A DNA stretch of 64,000 nt, taken from the NCBI GenBank assembly GCA_965279065.1, contig OZ257134.1, positions 1,240,001 to 1,304,000 on the forward strand. Direction: 5' to 3'. The position numbers and the translations under genes are program-made. How positions within the stretch are numbered: the first letter of the stretch is position 1; every line of letters begins with the position of its first letter. This document shows positions 16,188 to 25,020 of this stretch, one piece after another. The notes beneath the pieces are model-generated. The model made no database searches and was not told the origin of the DNA. It worked only from the letters and a program-made list of their open reading frames with translations. The stretch is from JAKAXS01 sp965279065 (lineage in GTDB: Bacteria > Pseudomonadota > Alphaproteobacteria > Rhizobiales > Hyphomicrobiaceae).

Positions 16188-17951
16188 GTGAACAATTCAC
16201 TACACCGTAATGACGCAGCAACTTGCCTCGGTGAAATGTTGGATTCGACTAAGGGCTGGGTACTCGCCTTTGTCGCGCTGACCATTTTCTTTGCGGTTGT
16301 AAGCGTCACAAATCACAATGAAGCAATCGACGCGGTGCTCTATGGCGCCTCGGCGGAAGCCTATCCGCGTTGGCATCCGCACAACACCCGCGCGATCCTG
16401 TTCTTCTACTCCTACCGCTTCATATACTTCCTCGTCGCGGGGCTTGGCCTCAATCTGAGCGGCTACACGATCCTGTGCGGCGTGACCGTCTTGTGCGCTG
16501 CCGGTGCCGTATTGCTGTTTTATCGGTTGCTGCGCCGTGGCCTGCAGCTCTCGGAGTCATCGAGCGTCTTCGGCTCGCTGTTGCTGATGTCGAGCTATGG
16601 CTTCCTGCGCTACGCCAACGAGATCGAGATTTATATCCCGTCGATCTTCCTCGTGCTCGCGGTCGTGAACGCGCTTTTCGACGCCGAACGCGCTCGCCAG
16701 CTCACACTTGTCAGGAGCGCCGTCATCGGATTCTTCGGCGGTCTGGTGGTCGCCTTCTACCAACCGAACGCCTTGCCGCTGTTCTTTGCCGGCTCCGTGC
16801 TGTTCTACCGGCGGGAAGATTGGCCGGCTTACATCGCCTACGGCGCATCGGGCGTCACCGCTTTCGTGTTGTGCGTCGGCTGGGTGTACTGGGCCGACCA
16901 GGGCAGTGTGCCGACGCTGTCTCTGATGATGGATTACGTCGCTCCTGATGAAGGTACGTTCTTCACCTCCGGCTTCAAGCTCGAGGTCTTCATCAAGGCG
17001 GCCCTGGCGATCCTGCACAATTTCGCGTCTATCAATTGGGCTTATGGCTGGCCCAGCGTTGACGGCATTGTCGCGAAGTATCAGCCCCGCCACTACTATT
17101 TTGCCCGTGAGATTTTCTTCGCCGCCAAGAGCTACGGCTGGCTGAACTACGTGGCAACGTTCACCTTCGCCGCGACGATCGTTGGTTGGCTGTTTCTCCT
17201 GGTCAAGGCCTGCCGGCAGCATGTGAGCCAGCCCCGGAACAGCAGGCTGGCGTTCGTCCTTATCTGGCTCGCCCTCAATGCCGGCACGTCGCTCTATCTC
17301 AATCCGGGCGAACGCGAGGTTTGGATTACGACGATCCCGCCGGCCGCCGCTCTGCTGTCGCTCTACGTATTCGAGTCCTTGCGCGGCAATCGCCAGCTTG
17401 TGGCGGCTATGATCGCCCTGTTGTTCGTCCACAACGTGTTGGGCGGTCTCGGCATGTACCGCTCCAGTTCCGGAGACCTATACGGTGGCTCCACCGCCTG
17501 GATCAGGGACAACGGCGCGCGCGGCGACTGGGTCGTGACGAGCGGCGCTGAGCACGTCTGGTACAACAAGATGAAGCTGCTCTACTACCCGATCGCCCGC
17601 AAGTCCGACGCCACGATCGCCGATGAGTTCTTCAACTACGCGCACTTCGACGGCAAGCACGGTCAGATTCTGCATTGGTTGGACGGTCATGACAAGCTCA
17701 TGCCGGTTCAAGAGCTGCTGCAGACGCTGGCGACGTCGCCGAACCGCGTCTTCCTAACCGATGACGTCGTCAAGCCCCGCCATCTTCCGGACCGCTTCGA
17801 TGACGGCGACCGGTCTGACCACCTCACACAGCTGGGCGCCTTCCTCGCTAAGAGCGCGACGGTGGTGGACGATGGGCCGTTCGGCAAAACCTATGAGCTC
17901 GACAAGGCACGGCTCGCCGCCGCCATCGCCGCAGGTGGACCGGCGCCCTAA
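16188..17951 (+). CDS. Large polytopic membrane protein, possible GT-C-type glycosyltransferase
   Basis: A 587-residue protein from GTG 16188 with roughly ten or more hydrophobic helices in its first 430 residues (for example GWVLAFVALTIFFAVVSV, YTILCGVTVLCAAGAVLLFY, PSIFLVLAVVNALF, LVAAMIALLFVHNVLGGLG), then a soluble C-terminal domain of about 150 residues. The first loop has NEAIDAVLYGASAEAYPRWH and a later one RYANEIEIYIPS; acidic residues in early loops are a GT-C feature. No family was confidently recognised. Its position after lipid-linked pentose genes suggests it could transfer the sugar in the periplasm, which is inference from context only. Confidence 0.75.
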   Translation: MNNSLHRNDAATCLGEMLDSTKGWVLAFVALTIFFAVVSVTNHNEAIDAVLYGASAEAYPRWHPHNTRAILFFYSYRFIYFLVAGLGLNLSGYTILCGVTVLCAAGAVLLFYRLLRRGLQLSESSSVFGSLLLMSSYGFLRYANEIEIYIPSIFLVLAVVNALFDAERARQLTLVRSAVIGFFGGLVVAFYQPNALPLFFAGSVLFYRREDWPAYIAYGASGVTAFVLCVGWVYWADQGSVPTLSLMMDYVAPDEGTFFTSGFKLEVFIKAALAILHNFASINWAYGWPSVDGIVAKYQPRHYYFAREIFFAAKSYGWLNYVATFTFAATIVGWLFLLVKACRQHVSQPRNSRLAFVLIWLALNAGTSLYLNPGEREVWITTIPPAAALLSLYVFESLRGNRQLVAAMIALLFVHNVLGGLGMYRSSSGDLYGGSTAWIRDNGARGDWVVTSGAEHVWYNKMKLLYYPIARKSDATIADEFFNYAHFDGKHGQILHWLDGHDKLMPVQELLQTLATSPNRVFLTDDVVKPRHLPDRFDDGDRSDHLTQLGAFLAKSATVVDDGPFGKTYELDKARLAAAIAAGGPAP

Positions 17952-18100
17952 GCGCTTCCGGAAAAGTGTGCAGCGGTTTTCCGACAAGAAGCGCGCCAAG
18001 CAGAGCGCTTCCGGAAAAGTGTGCAGCGGTTTTCCGACAAGAAGCGCGCCAAGCAGAGCGCTTCCGGAAAAGTGTGCAGCGGTTTTCCGACAAGAAGCGC
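17952..18100. repeat. Three tandem 53-base units of a dispersed stem-loop repeat
   Basis: GCGCTTCCGGAAAAGTGTGC begins at 17952, 18005 and 18058, giving an exact 53-base period. Each 43-base core folds: outer stem GCGCTTC/GAAGCGC, inner stem CGGAAAA/TTTTCCG, with ACAA unpaired on the 3' side. Ten-base linkers GCCAAGCAGA separate the units and all three cores are identical. Single copies occur at 53745-53787, 55394-55436 and 59121-59164. The array directly follows the stop codon of the membrane-protein gene and may act as a transcription end or mRNA-stabilising structure. Confidence 0.93.
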
Positions 18101-18301
18101 GCCCTCTCATCTTGTCATCCTCGGGCTCGTCCCGAGGATCCCGCCATCGGCCGGGGTGACACCCAGCCGGTGACGCTCGACCTCGCGGCACGCCGGGATC
18201 CCCGGAACGAGTCCGGGAATGACGTTGCGGGGAAGTAGCCGGGGCACACATGACATCCGCCGAACAACCCCGGTATCACGTCGGCACGGCGGCCGTCGCG
18301 A
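18101..18301. repeat. Intergenic palindromic repeat region (GTCATCC-type element)
   Basis: Between the tandem array and the convergent polymerase gene. TCCTCGGGCTCGTCCCGAGGA (first stem-loop, about 18118-18138) and GATCCCCGGAACGAGTCCGGG with AATGACG (second, about 18195-18222) form two hairpins. The outer GTCATCC and GGAATGAC edges resemble those of the element inside cobN at 35087-35225. No gene was recognised here; it lies between convergent genes. Confidence 0.7.
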
Positions 18302-19759
18302 TCAGCCCGCGGCGTCGTCTTGATGCTGGGGAAAGTAAGTCCCGGAGGCCGCGACCAGCAACGCGAAAGCCAGGCACAGCGGCGCAAACAGTGCCTCTTC
18401 CTGAAAAATGGAATTCGTCAGGATGAACAGCATCGCCAACGTTCCGAACGCCGCCATCGGATCGCGCGTCGCGACGAAACGCTTCCAGAACCGGCTCGCC
18501 ACCCAGCCGTAGAAGGCGAGCACGCCCGCTCCCGCGATGCCCATCTGATACAAGAGCACGCCGACGCCGCTTTCCAGCGCCGTATCCGTGAAGCCCTGGT
18601 GCTGGAACGTCTGCCACTGTTCGAGCGTCAAGCTGCTGTTGAGGTTGCCGCCCGCGCCGATGCCGTAGCCCAGCGGGTTGCTCATGAAGCCCTTCAAGCT
18701 GCCGATCAGGCCGAGGACATGGAAGTCCGCGTCGTTGCGGCCGACGATGAAGAGCGCTGCGCCATAGACCGCAGCTAGGCCGACCGCCGACCAGATCACC
18801 AGTTTCGGATTGAACCGCTGCGCCGCCCAGATGAAGAAAGCGCAGAATAGGAAGTAGGCCACGGCGCCCTTCGATCCGGCAAACACCATGAGCGGGAAGA
18901 ACAGCGCCATCAGCATATAGCGTCCGCGCAGGATGCACAGCAAAGCGAAAGTTGACAGCGCGTAGGCGACGCTGATGGGATGAATGTTGGGGCCCCTCAG
19001 CCGGAGCATGTTGCCGAGGTCGCCGAATAGGCTCGTATTAAAGATGCGCGCCGTGAATTGCTCGTCGGCAGCTGCCGTCGGATCCACGGTGCCGCCCGCC
19101 GCACTGTAGTTGTCGATATTCATGAGCTGCAGGAAATCGACGCCGAAGATGACTTCGACATAGCAGTAGGCAAGGAACGCCACCACGATCCAGGTTGGAA
19201 AATGCGCAACGCCGCCGCCATAGCGCGACGCTGTGATCCCGATCTGCAGGCACACGAGGGGGATGATCAGGTTACGCAGGTAGATAATGGCGCCCGAGCC
19301 GTTCTTCGCCACGCCATACGCGAAGTACACGCCCATCACGCCCAGCACGACGAATGTCGCCTTCATGATCGTCGCGTTGTCGTCCTCGGCAGGGTAGCGC
19401 AGGTACAGCGTCAGGCACATGCCCCAGACGGTCATGCACAGCAGGAAGTTGGTCGCCTTGGCGACTGTCGCTCCGTCGAACGTTCCGATTGCCCCGCCGA
19501 TCACTGCGATCATCACGTTCTGAAACAGGAACGCGAAGATGACGAGTTCGATCGAGCGTGAGACCGACAGCAGCAACACAGTTGCCACCGTCATCACGCA
19601 GACCGCAAGTCCTAGCCCCGGAAACAGCCAGTTCGCGCAGACCGACAGCAGCAGTCCGACCACGCAGACGATTGGCAGAACAATGCGCTCCCCCACGGCC
19701 TTCCGGAGCAGGAAGTCGGGATTGCCGGATAGTGCGCCGATGTTCTGGCCTGACGTCAT
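18302..19759 (-). CDS. O-antigen polymerase/ligase-like (Wzy-type) membrane protein
   Basis: A 485-residue protein with about a dozen hydrophobic helices and a large periplasmic loop (about 215-265, with DNYSAAGGTVDPTAAADEQF and LRLRGPNIHPISVAYALS). A later segment, GSLKGFMSNPLGYGIGAGGN followed by TDTALESGVGVLLYQMG, matches the NPLGYGxGxG and D-ExG pattern of exopolysaccharide polymerases and O-antigen ligases. It should polymerise polyprenyl-linked repeat units in the periplasm. It reads with the chain-length gene eight bases upstream, so both are likely co-transcribed. Confidence 0.87.
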   Translation of the reverse strand: MTSGQNIGALSGNPDFLLRKAVGERIVLPIVCVVGLLLSVCANWLFPGLGLAVCVMTVATVLLLSVSRSIELVIFAFLFQNVMIAVIGGAIGTFDGATVAKATNFLLCMTVWGMCLTLYLRYPAEDDNATIMKATFVVLGVMGVYFAYGVAKNGSGAIIYLRNLIIPLVCLQIGITASRYGGGVAHFPTWIVVAFLAYCYVEVIFGVDFLQLMNIDNYSAAGGTVDPTAAADEQFTARIFNTSLFGDLGNMLRLRGPNIHPISVAYALSTFALLCILRGRYMLMALFFPLMVFAGSKGAVAYFLFCAFFIWAAQRFNPKLVIWSAVGLAAVYGAALFIVGRNDADFHVLGLIGSLKGFMSNPLGYGIGAGGNLNSSLTLEQWQTFQHQGFTDTALESGVGVLLYQMGIAGAGVLAFYGWVASRFWKRFVATRDPMAAFGTLAMLFILTNSIFQEEALFAPLCLAFALLVAASGTYFPQHQDDAAG

Positions 19760-19767
19760 GACCGCGA

Positions 19768-21174
19768 TCAGCCGGTCACTTTGCGGCCAGCACGAAGGGC
19801 GGCATCCATGTCGTTAGGGACGGGAGCCACCGGAGCCACGGGCACCGGTTTGGTTGGTCCCGTCAGCGTGGCGAGCGTCCGCGCGATGATCGGCTGCGGC
19901 CCCGATGCGGCGGCGGCCTTCACCACTTCGTAGGCGACGACGCCGGAGATCGGCAGCAGGCAAAGTGCCAAAGCCGCGGCGAACAGTAGAACCGGTACGG
20001 GCCAGACGGGCTTGAACGGAATCGTCGGCGACTGCACGATCTGAATGCTCGACAGATTGTTCGTGTTCATGGCGTGCGTCAGCTGCTCGTCGAGCGCGCG
20101 CTTCGTATAGGCCTTCACGCGCTGGTTGGCTGCATCCACGGCCAGCTTCAGTTTCTCGAACTGGGCAGCCTGGTCTGCAAGGCCATTGAGGTTCGTATCA
20201 AGCCCCTTGAGCTGCTCTGCCTGGCTTTGTTCGAGCGCGACGAGGCCGTCGAGGTCGGTATGCAGCTTGACGAGATTGGCGATCGTATCCTGGTACACTT
20301 TGACAAGCAGGATCGGTGGGTCGTTGGCCAGGCGGTCGATGCGATCGCCTGCAGCACCAGTGTCGGCCTTGGGCGGCATCACCAGCGTCGCGGATTGTCC
20401 ACCACTCGGCTGCTGCGTCAGGCCGATGACCTGCGGCAGACGGCCGACCACCTTCATCTGCGCCAGCTGCCTGGGAATAGATTCCTTCTCGGCACGCTTC
20501 TGGTTGATCGCGCCCTGCGTTCCGCTCAGCGCCCCTGCAACCTTGCTGCGCTGTGCCAGCAGCAGCCGCTGTTGTTCTTCGATCCGGTACACCTGGTTGT
20601 CGGCGGCGTATTTTGCCAGTTCACCGGAGGCTTGGGCAAAGTCGCTCGCCGCCTGCGTCCGCTGCTCCTGGAAGAACGTCACTGTGCCGGCGTTCTGGTA
20701 GATCTCGTAGTAGCGCGCGGAGAACTTTCCGATCAGGATGCGCACGAACTCCGCCGCGACCGCCGGGTCATTGTGCCGGAATGATACGCGAATGAGATCA
20801 GTCAGCGGTTCGAGTTCCACGTTCAGCCCGCGACGCGCCAGCACGTAGGCCTGGTCTTCCGGCTTCAGCGTGCTGCGCAGGTTGTTTTCGGTATAGAGCT
20901 TCGAGATGCCGATCTGCTCGATCGCGCTGCGGATCACGTCTTCGCTTTCGAACAGCGGGATCTGCGACCGCGCCGTCCGGTCAGCCCGCGCATCCGACGC
21001 GCCCTGGCCCGCAGCCGAATTGTAGAGGTCCGCCCGCACAAGGACGAGGGCGTTCGATGAGTAGACCTTGTCCGCCCGCATGACGTACGCCAGCGTCAGA
21101 GCCATGAGTAGGCAGACGAATGAGGCGTAGGCCACCACATTGCGAAACGTAAGGTAGGCGGACAGATTTTTCAC
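19768..21174 (-). CDS. Wzz/GumC-like polysaccharide chain-length determinant protein
   Basis: A 468-residue inner-membrane protein. A transmembrane helix lies at about 14-31 (VVAYASFVCLLMALTLAYVM) and a second near the C-terminus (VPVLLFAAALALCLLPISGVVAYEV), with a long periplasmic region between them containing coiled-coil stretches. The proline-rich IPFKPVWPVPVLL before the second helix is the usual polysaccharide co-polymerase pattern. There is no C-terminal Walker-type tyrosine kinase domain. It probably controls chain length with the Wzy-like protein and docks to the Wza-like exporter encoded at 23551. Confidence 0.88.
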   Translation of the reverse strand: MKNLSAYLTFRNVVAYASFVCLLMALTLAYVMRADKVYSSNALVLVRADLYNSAAGQGASDARADRTARSQIPLFESEDVIRSAIEQIGISKLYTENNLRSTLKPEDQAYVLARRGLNVELEPLTDLIRVSFRHNDPAVAAEFVRILIGKFSARYYEIYQNAGTVTFFQEQRTQAASDFAQASGELAKYAADNQVYRIEEQQRLLLAQRSKVAGALSGTQGAINQKRAEKESIPRQLAQMKVVGRLPQVIGLTQQPSGGQSATLVMPPKADTGAAGDRIDRLANDPPILLVKVYQDTIANLVKLHTDLDGLVALEQSQAEQLKGLDTNLNGLADQAAQFEKLKLAVDAANQRVKAYTKRALDEQLTHAMNTNNLSSIQIVQSPTIPFKPVWPVPVLLFAAALALCLLPISGVVAYEVVKAAAASGPQPIIARTLATLTGPTKPVPVAPVAPVPNDMDAALRAGRKVTG

Positions 21175-21279
21175 GGCGATACTCTTTACGGTTTGACGCG
21201 CCAGATTTTAGTTTAATAGGACTAACGTAAGTCTAAGTATTTGCAACGATCCCCAGGCTCGACCGTTAACAAGCAAAGA

Positions 21280-22140
21280 TCATGCCGAATAGCGCGCGAG
21301 CAGGTAGATTGCATGCGGATTGGTCACGGCGTAGCGCCAGAACAGGCGGCGAGGCTCTTCCTTGATCCGATAGAGCCACTCGAGGCCGGCACGCTGCAGC
21401 CATTCCGGCGCACGTTTGCGGGTGCCTGACAGAAAATTGAACAAACCGCCGCATGTTTGGATCACACCGACGTTGTTGAGCGACTTGCCGTATTTCAGGC
21501 AGAACTCCTGTTGACCGGGCACCCCTAATGCCACCCACAGGACGTCGGGTTTGAGGGCGTTGATCTCTGCAACCCGGGCATCGAGTTCGGCCGTCGACAG
21601 GTAGCCATGAATCCCGCCGAGCAGCTTGATGGAAGGGTAGAGCGCGCGCACGCGCTCCTGCGCCTTGATGTTCTCCTCCGGGCTGGCGCCCAGCATGTAG
21701 TGGGTCAGGCCCTGACCCAGCCCCAGGCGCACCACGTCATGAAAGAAATCCGTCGTCGCTACGCGCTCGGGGAGCGGCCGGTCGCAGAACAGCCGCGAGG
21801 CGAACACCAGCGACTGGCCGTCGGCGTTAATGATATCCATCTCCCGGTGCAGATCGGCGATCCGCGCATCCGCGGCGCACCTGGAAATGACTTCGCCATT
21901 GGCCGAAGCGATGGTGACCGGCTCACTTTCGCCGCGTCGCGCCGTCGCCAGGGCCACCACCAGGTCGGCGGTCGCCGCGCGATCGAGCGCCAGCATCTCG
22001 ATGCCGCCGACCACGCTCTTGGGCGAATCCACCAGTTCCTTGATGCGCTGCCGCGCGGCAACGTGCGGCTTTCCCCGTTCAACCATCATCCCACCTGCTG
22101 CGCGAGTCGATACAACCGTCAGATCTGAAACATTGCCCAT
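21280..22140 (-). CDS. WecG/TagA/CpsF family glycosyltransferase
   Basis: A 286-residue GT26-type enzyme. Family segments in order: DIINADGQSLVFASRLF, LTHYMLGASPEENIKAQERV, LLGGIHGYLS, DVLWVALGVPGQQEFCLKYG, GVIQTCGGLFNFLSGTRKRAP and WLYRIKEEPRRLFWRYAVTN. Such enzymes add a sugar, often ManNAcA or a related hexose, to a polyprenyl-pyrophosphate-linked acceptor on the cytoplasmic face. It is the only ordinary cytoplasmic glycosyltransferase recognised in this locus, so other transferases for the repeat unit must be elsewhere. Confidence 0.9.
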   Translation of the reverse strand: MGNVSDLTVVSTRAAGGMMVERGKPHVAARQRIKELVDSPKSVVGGIEMLALDRAATADLVVALATARRGESEPVTIASANGEVISRCAADARIADLHREMDIINADGQSLVFASRLFCDRPLPERVATTDFFHDVVRLGLGQGLTHYMLGASPEENIKAQERVRALYPSIKLLGGIHGYLSTAELDARVAEINALKPDVLWVALGVPGQQEFCLKYGKSLNNVGVIQTCGGLFNFLSGTRKRAPEWLQRAGLEWLYRIKEEPRRLFWRYAVTNPHAIYLLARYSA

Positions 22141-22200
22141 CCAGCTATCAAACTCCGCGCCAGTTGTAGGACTGTCGCATCGGGCAAACCCGGCTGCAGC

Positions 22201-23376
22201 CTAGTGCGATTGCGTTAACAGGGCATCTGTGACGCCCGTATCCAGGGTGCGGCCATCCGCGCCGACGAAACCGAATCCGTCCAGCAGTTCCCAGTGCGCC
22301 CAACCCATGCAGTTGCTTTCGGCCCCCTCGCGTACGGACCGCAGCCAGTTGTGCCGGCTGTCCGCCGGCGCCCCACCCTTATAGGCCCCGAATTCATTAA
22401 TGATGACATGGACGCCGTTGGCCTTTGCCCAGTCGCCCAGTTTGCCGAGGTCACCCGCCACGCGTTCCGTGGTCCATCCGCCTTCATAATCCTTCGCCAA
22501 CGCATCTCGCGACGCGGTCTGGCGTGCGGCGACCAGGTCGTCCTCGATCTTTTTGAGCCGCGCATCGTCGGCCGGCGCCGGAAACGGCACACCGCGCAGA
22601 TGCACCATCGGCGTTCCCGTCAGCCACGTTGCGCCCTGGTGCGTAAAGGTCATCGGGTCGTAGTAATGCACCGCATAGACGACGTTCTTGAACGGCAACG
22701 GGCCTTCGGCCATCAGCGGCTCGTAGCGTTGGTAGGGCGCGTCGCCGAAGACCATTGTCCGATCCGGGTCCACCGCGCGCAGGGCCTCGATCAGTTTGGC
22801 CGCATGTTGGCGCCACAAGGCGCCATCGATCTGCGGTTCGTTCCACAGTTCGAAAAACACTTTCTCGCGGTTTCTCATTTTGACACGATCGGCAATCGTC
22901 GTCCAAACGCGAAGCAGCCTCTGATAACCCTCATCGGGCTTTTCTTCATAACCTTCGGTGAATTGCGGCCCAGGATGATTGTCCAATGACACTGTGAATC
23001 CCAGCCCAATCAGCTGATCGAGCGCGGCATCGAGTTCGGTAAGGAAACTCTTTTCAAAATTTGAGAACAGCAGTTGTGGCGCAAAGGGCAGGCGCACGTG
23101 CGTGAAGCCCATTCGGGCCAGCGAGGCGAGCAGCTGCGGATCTGGCCGCCGTGGCCGCGATTGATCGAGCCAGCCTGGCAGGTTGAAACCGCGCCTCAAG
23201 CTCGCAATTACCGGAGCCGGCGTTCCGCCGACCGCATCTGCGCGACACGATGTATTAACGGGTGTATCGGCTCGTGCCGGTGGGCTTGATACCGACAGGC
23301 CGGCAAGCAGCGCCATCGCGCCGATTGCGGCGCCCGTGCCCGCGCGTGATCGGGAACGACGCGGCGCATCGCACAT
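22201..23376 (-). CDS. Secreted glycoside hydrolase family 5 (cellulase-like)
   Basis: About 391 residues from ATG 23376, chosen because it gives a proper signal peptide (RRSRSRAGTGAAIGAMALLA, cleaving near PPARA); a further 61 in-frame residues upstream look non-coding. The TIM-barrel motifs are RRGFNLPGWLD, HVRLPFAP, SLDNHPGPQ, FFELWNEPQIDG (acid/base Glu), VYAVHYYDPMTFTHQG, HVIINEFGAYKG (nucleophile Glu) and GWAHWELLDGFGF. Hydrolases of this type in exopolysaccharide clusters trim or release the polymer. It is divergent from the exporter gene, and the 23377-23550 interval should hold both promoters. Confidence 0.9.
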   Translation of the reverse strand: MCDAPRRSRSRAGTGAAIGAMALLAGLSVSSPPARADTPVNTSCRADAVGGTPAPVIASLRRGFNLPGWLDQSRPRRPDPQLLASLARMGFTHVRLPFAPQLLFSNFEKSFLTELDAALDQLIGLGFTVSLDNHPGPQFTEGYEEKPDEGYQRLLRVWTTIADRVKMRNREKVFFELWNEPQIDGALWRQHAAKLIEALRAVDPDRTMVFGDAPYQRYEPLMAEGPLPFKNVVYAVHYYDPMTFTHQGATWLTGTPMVHLRGVPFPAPADDARLKKIEDDLVAARQTASRDALAKDYEGGWTTERVAGDLGKLGDWAKANGVHVIINEFGAYKGGAPADSRHNWLRSVREGAESNCMGWAHWELLDGFGFVGADGRTLDTGVTDALLTQSH

Positions 23377-23550
23377 TCTGACCTCTAACGTTCTGTTTGC
23401 GTCTCCGGCCCGTCCTGGTAAATTCGGACCAACGGCATGACGCTTGCATTCGCTCATCCAAATCAAGTTAAGGTTTCCTTGATCGATTATGTGGCTGATG
23501 CGCGCGCATGCTAAATTGCGTAAATGTCTTCGCTTTCTCAAGGTAGCGTC

Positions 23551-24936
23551 ATGTCGCACGGACTTTGTATAGGTTTCCGTCGCACACGAGCGGCAATTGC
23601 GTTGGCGGGCATTTATCTTGGGCTCGTCGCATTACTGCAGTCTGGCGTCGCGGCGAACGCTGTCGCTCAGGAGCCCGATCGCGTCGGGTTGTTGGGCTCG
23701 AGCGACGACAGGCTGGGGCCTGACTTGCGTTCCAGCACACCCGGCAACACCGTGACGGAGCCGATGACGGCGCCACCTTCACTCGGCGACGGCGTCTACA
23801 AGCTCGGCCGCGGCGACCGCCTCAGGGTTCGCGTCTACGATCGCGAGGATTTCAGCTGGGACGTGATGGTGCGCGAAGATGGCAACGTGCAGATTCCATA
23901 CCTCGGCAAGTTCGAGGTCAGCGGTCGCACGACGGCCGAGTTCGAAGAGCTGCTTTCCGCCGCGCTGCGCACGCGCTTGAATCGCGCCACGTCCGTCGCC
24001 GTCGACGTGATGGAGCGGCGGCCTTTCTTTATCGTCGGCGTCGTCACCAAGCCGGGCTCCTACCAGTTCCAGCCCGGCATGATCGTGCTGCATGCGGTGG
24101 CCCTCGCCGGCGGCGTTGTCCGTTCCGAGACCGGCAGCTTCCTCGCCGCCGACGCATCGCGCGAGGCGGCCAGGCTGCAGACATCGGGCGAGGAATTGAA
24201 GCGGACGCTCGTGGCACGCGCCCGGCTCGCCGCCGAACGCAAGGGCCAGACCGAAATCACCTCCGTACCCGAACTGGTAGAGCTTACGGGCGATACCGAA
24301 GCCAAGCGCCTCGTTATCGCGGAGAACGAGATCCTCAAATTCGGCTTGGAAACGACGGAGCGCGAGCGCAAGGCGCTGAAGGCCTCGATCGAATTGAGCG
24401 ACAAGGAGATCGCCGCGCTTGAACAGCAGCTCGGCGAGATCAAGGTCCAGCGAACGTTGCGCGACAAGCAGCTGACCGAATTCCAGGCGTTGATCAGTCG
24501 AGGCCTGACGACGCAGCAGCGCGTCATCGAATCCCAGCTCGCCATTTCGCTGCTGGAGCGCGACAACCTCGAAGCCAACGCCAACATCGCCCGCGCCAAG
24601 CAGACTCGGCAGAAGGCCATGCGCGATCTCGACATGCTGACCCTCGACCGCAAGTCGAAGATCGAGCAGGAGATCGTCAAGCTTGATGAGCAGGTCGAGA
24701 AGTCCAGGGTGGCAATCCGCTCCTCGCGCAAGATCATCCAGCAGATCACCGGCCTGCCGGCCAGCATGCAGACGCCCACCGGGGCTGAACCCGTCCTCGC
24801 CTATCAGCTCATGCGCAAGAAGCCGGACGGCTCGATTGAAACCATTGCGGCGGAGGAACAGTCGCTGATCGAGCCGGGCGATATCCTGAAAGTGACGCCA
24901 CGGGTCAATCAGATATCGACGGGATCAAATCGCTAG
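23551..24936 (+). CDS. Wza-like polysaccharide export protein with extended coiled-coil
   Basis: About 461 residues from ATG 23551, preferred over ATG 23524 because AAGGTAGCGTC precedes it. A signal-like N-terminus is followed by the Poly_export domain (YKLGRGDRLRVRVYDREDFS, NVQIPYLGKFEVSG) and an SLBB-like segment (RRPFFIVGVVTKPGSYQFQPG). Residues about 215-400 are long charged helices likely to form a coiled coil (ERERKALKASIELSDKEIAA), a feature more like co-polymerases than classical Wza. No lipobox cysteine is evident. It should form the outer-membrane or periplasm-spanning channel for the polymer. Confidence 0.88.
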   Translation: MSHGLCIGFRRTRAAIALAGIYLGLVALLQSGVAANAVAQEPDRVGLLGSSDDRLGPDLRSSTPGNTVTEPMTAPPSLGDGVYKLGRGDRLRVRVYDREDFSWDVMVREDGNVQIPYLGKFEVSGRTTAEFEELLSAALRTRLNRATSVAVDVMERRPFFIVGVVTKPGSYQFQPGMIVLHAVALAGGVVRSETGSFLAADASREAARLQTSGEELKRTLVARARLAAERKGQTEITSVPELVELTGDTEAKRLVIAENEILKFGLETTERERKALKASIELSDKEIAALEQQLGEIKVQRTLRDKQLTEFQALISRGLTTQQRVIESQLAISLLERDNLEANANIARAKQTRQKAMRDLDMLTLDRKSKIEQEIVKLDEQVEKSRVAIRSSRKIIQQITGLPASMQTPTGAEPVLAYQLMRKKPDGSIETIAAEEQSLIEPGDILKVTPRVNQISTGSNR

Positions 24937-25020
24937 CGGCCAGATCGTCGCTGCGCTGACGGATCGTGCGCCCGGCCGCAACGGTTGCGTCTTATGTCGC
25001 GCCGCTGCTACCTAGACCGA

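Noticed and set aside
17952..18100. Regularly spaced repeats considered as a CRISPR array
   Set aside because: Only three units, the 53-base period is fully identical including the ten-base linkers, and each unit is itself a long stem-loop; there are no unique spacers and no cas genes.
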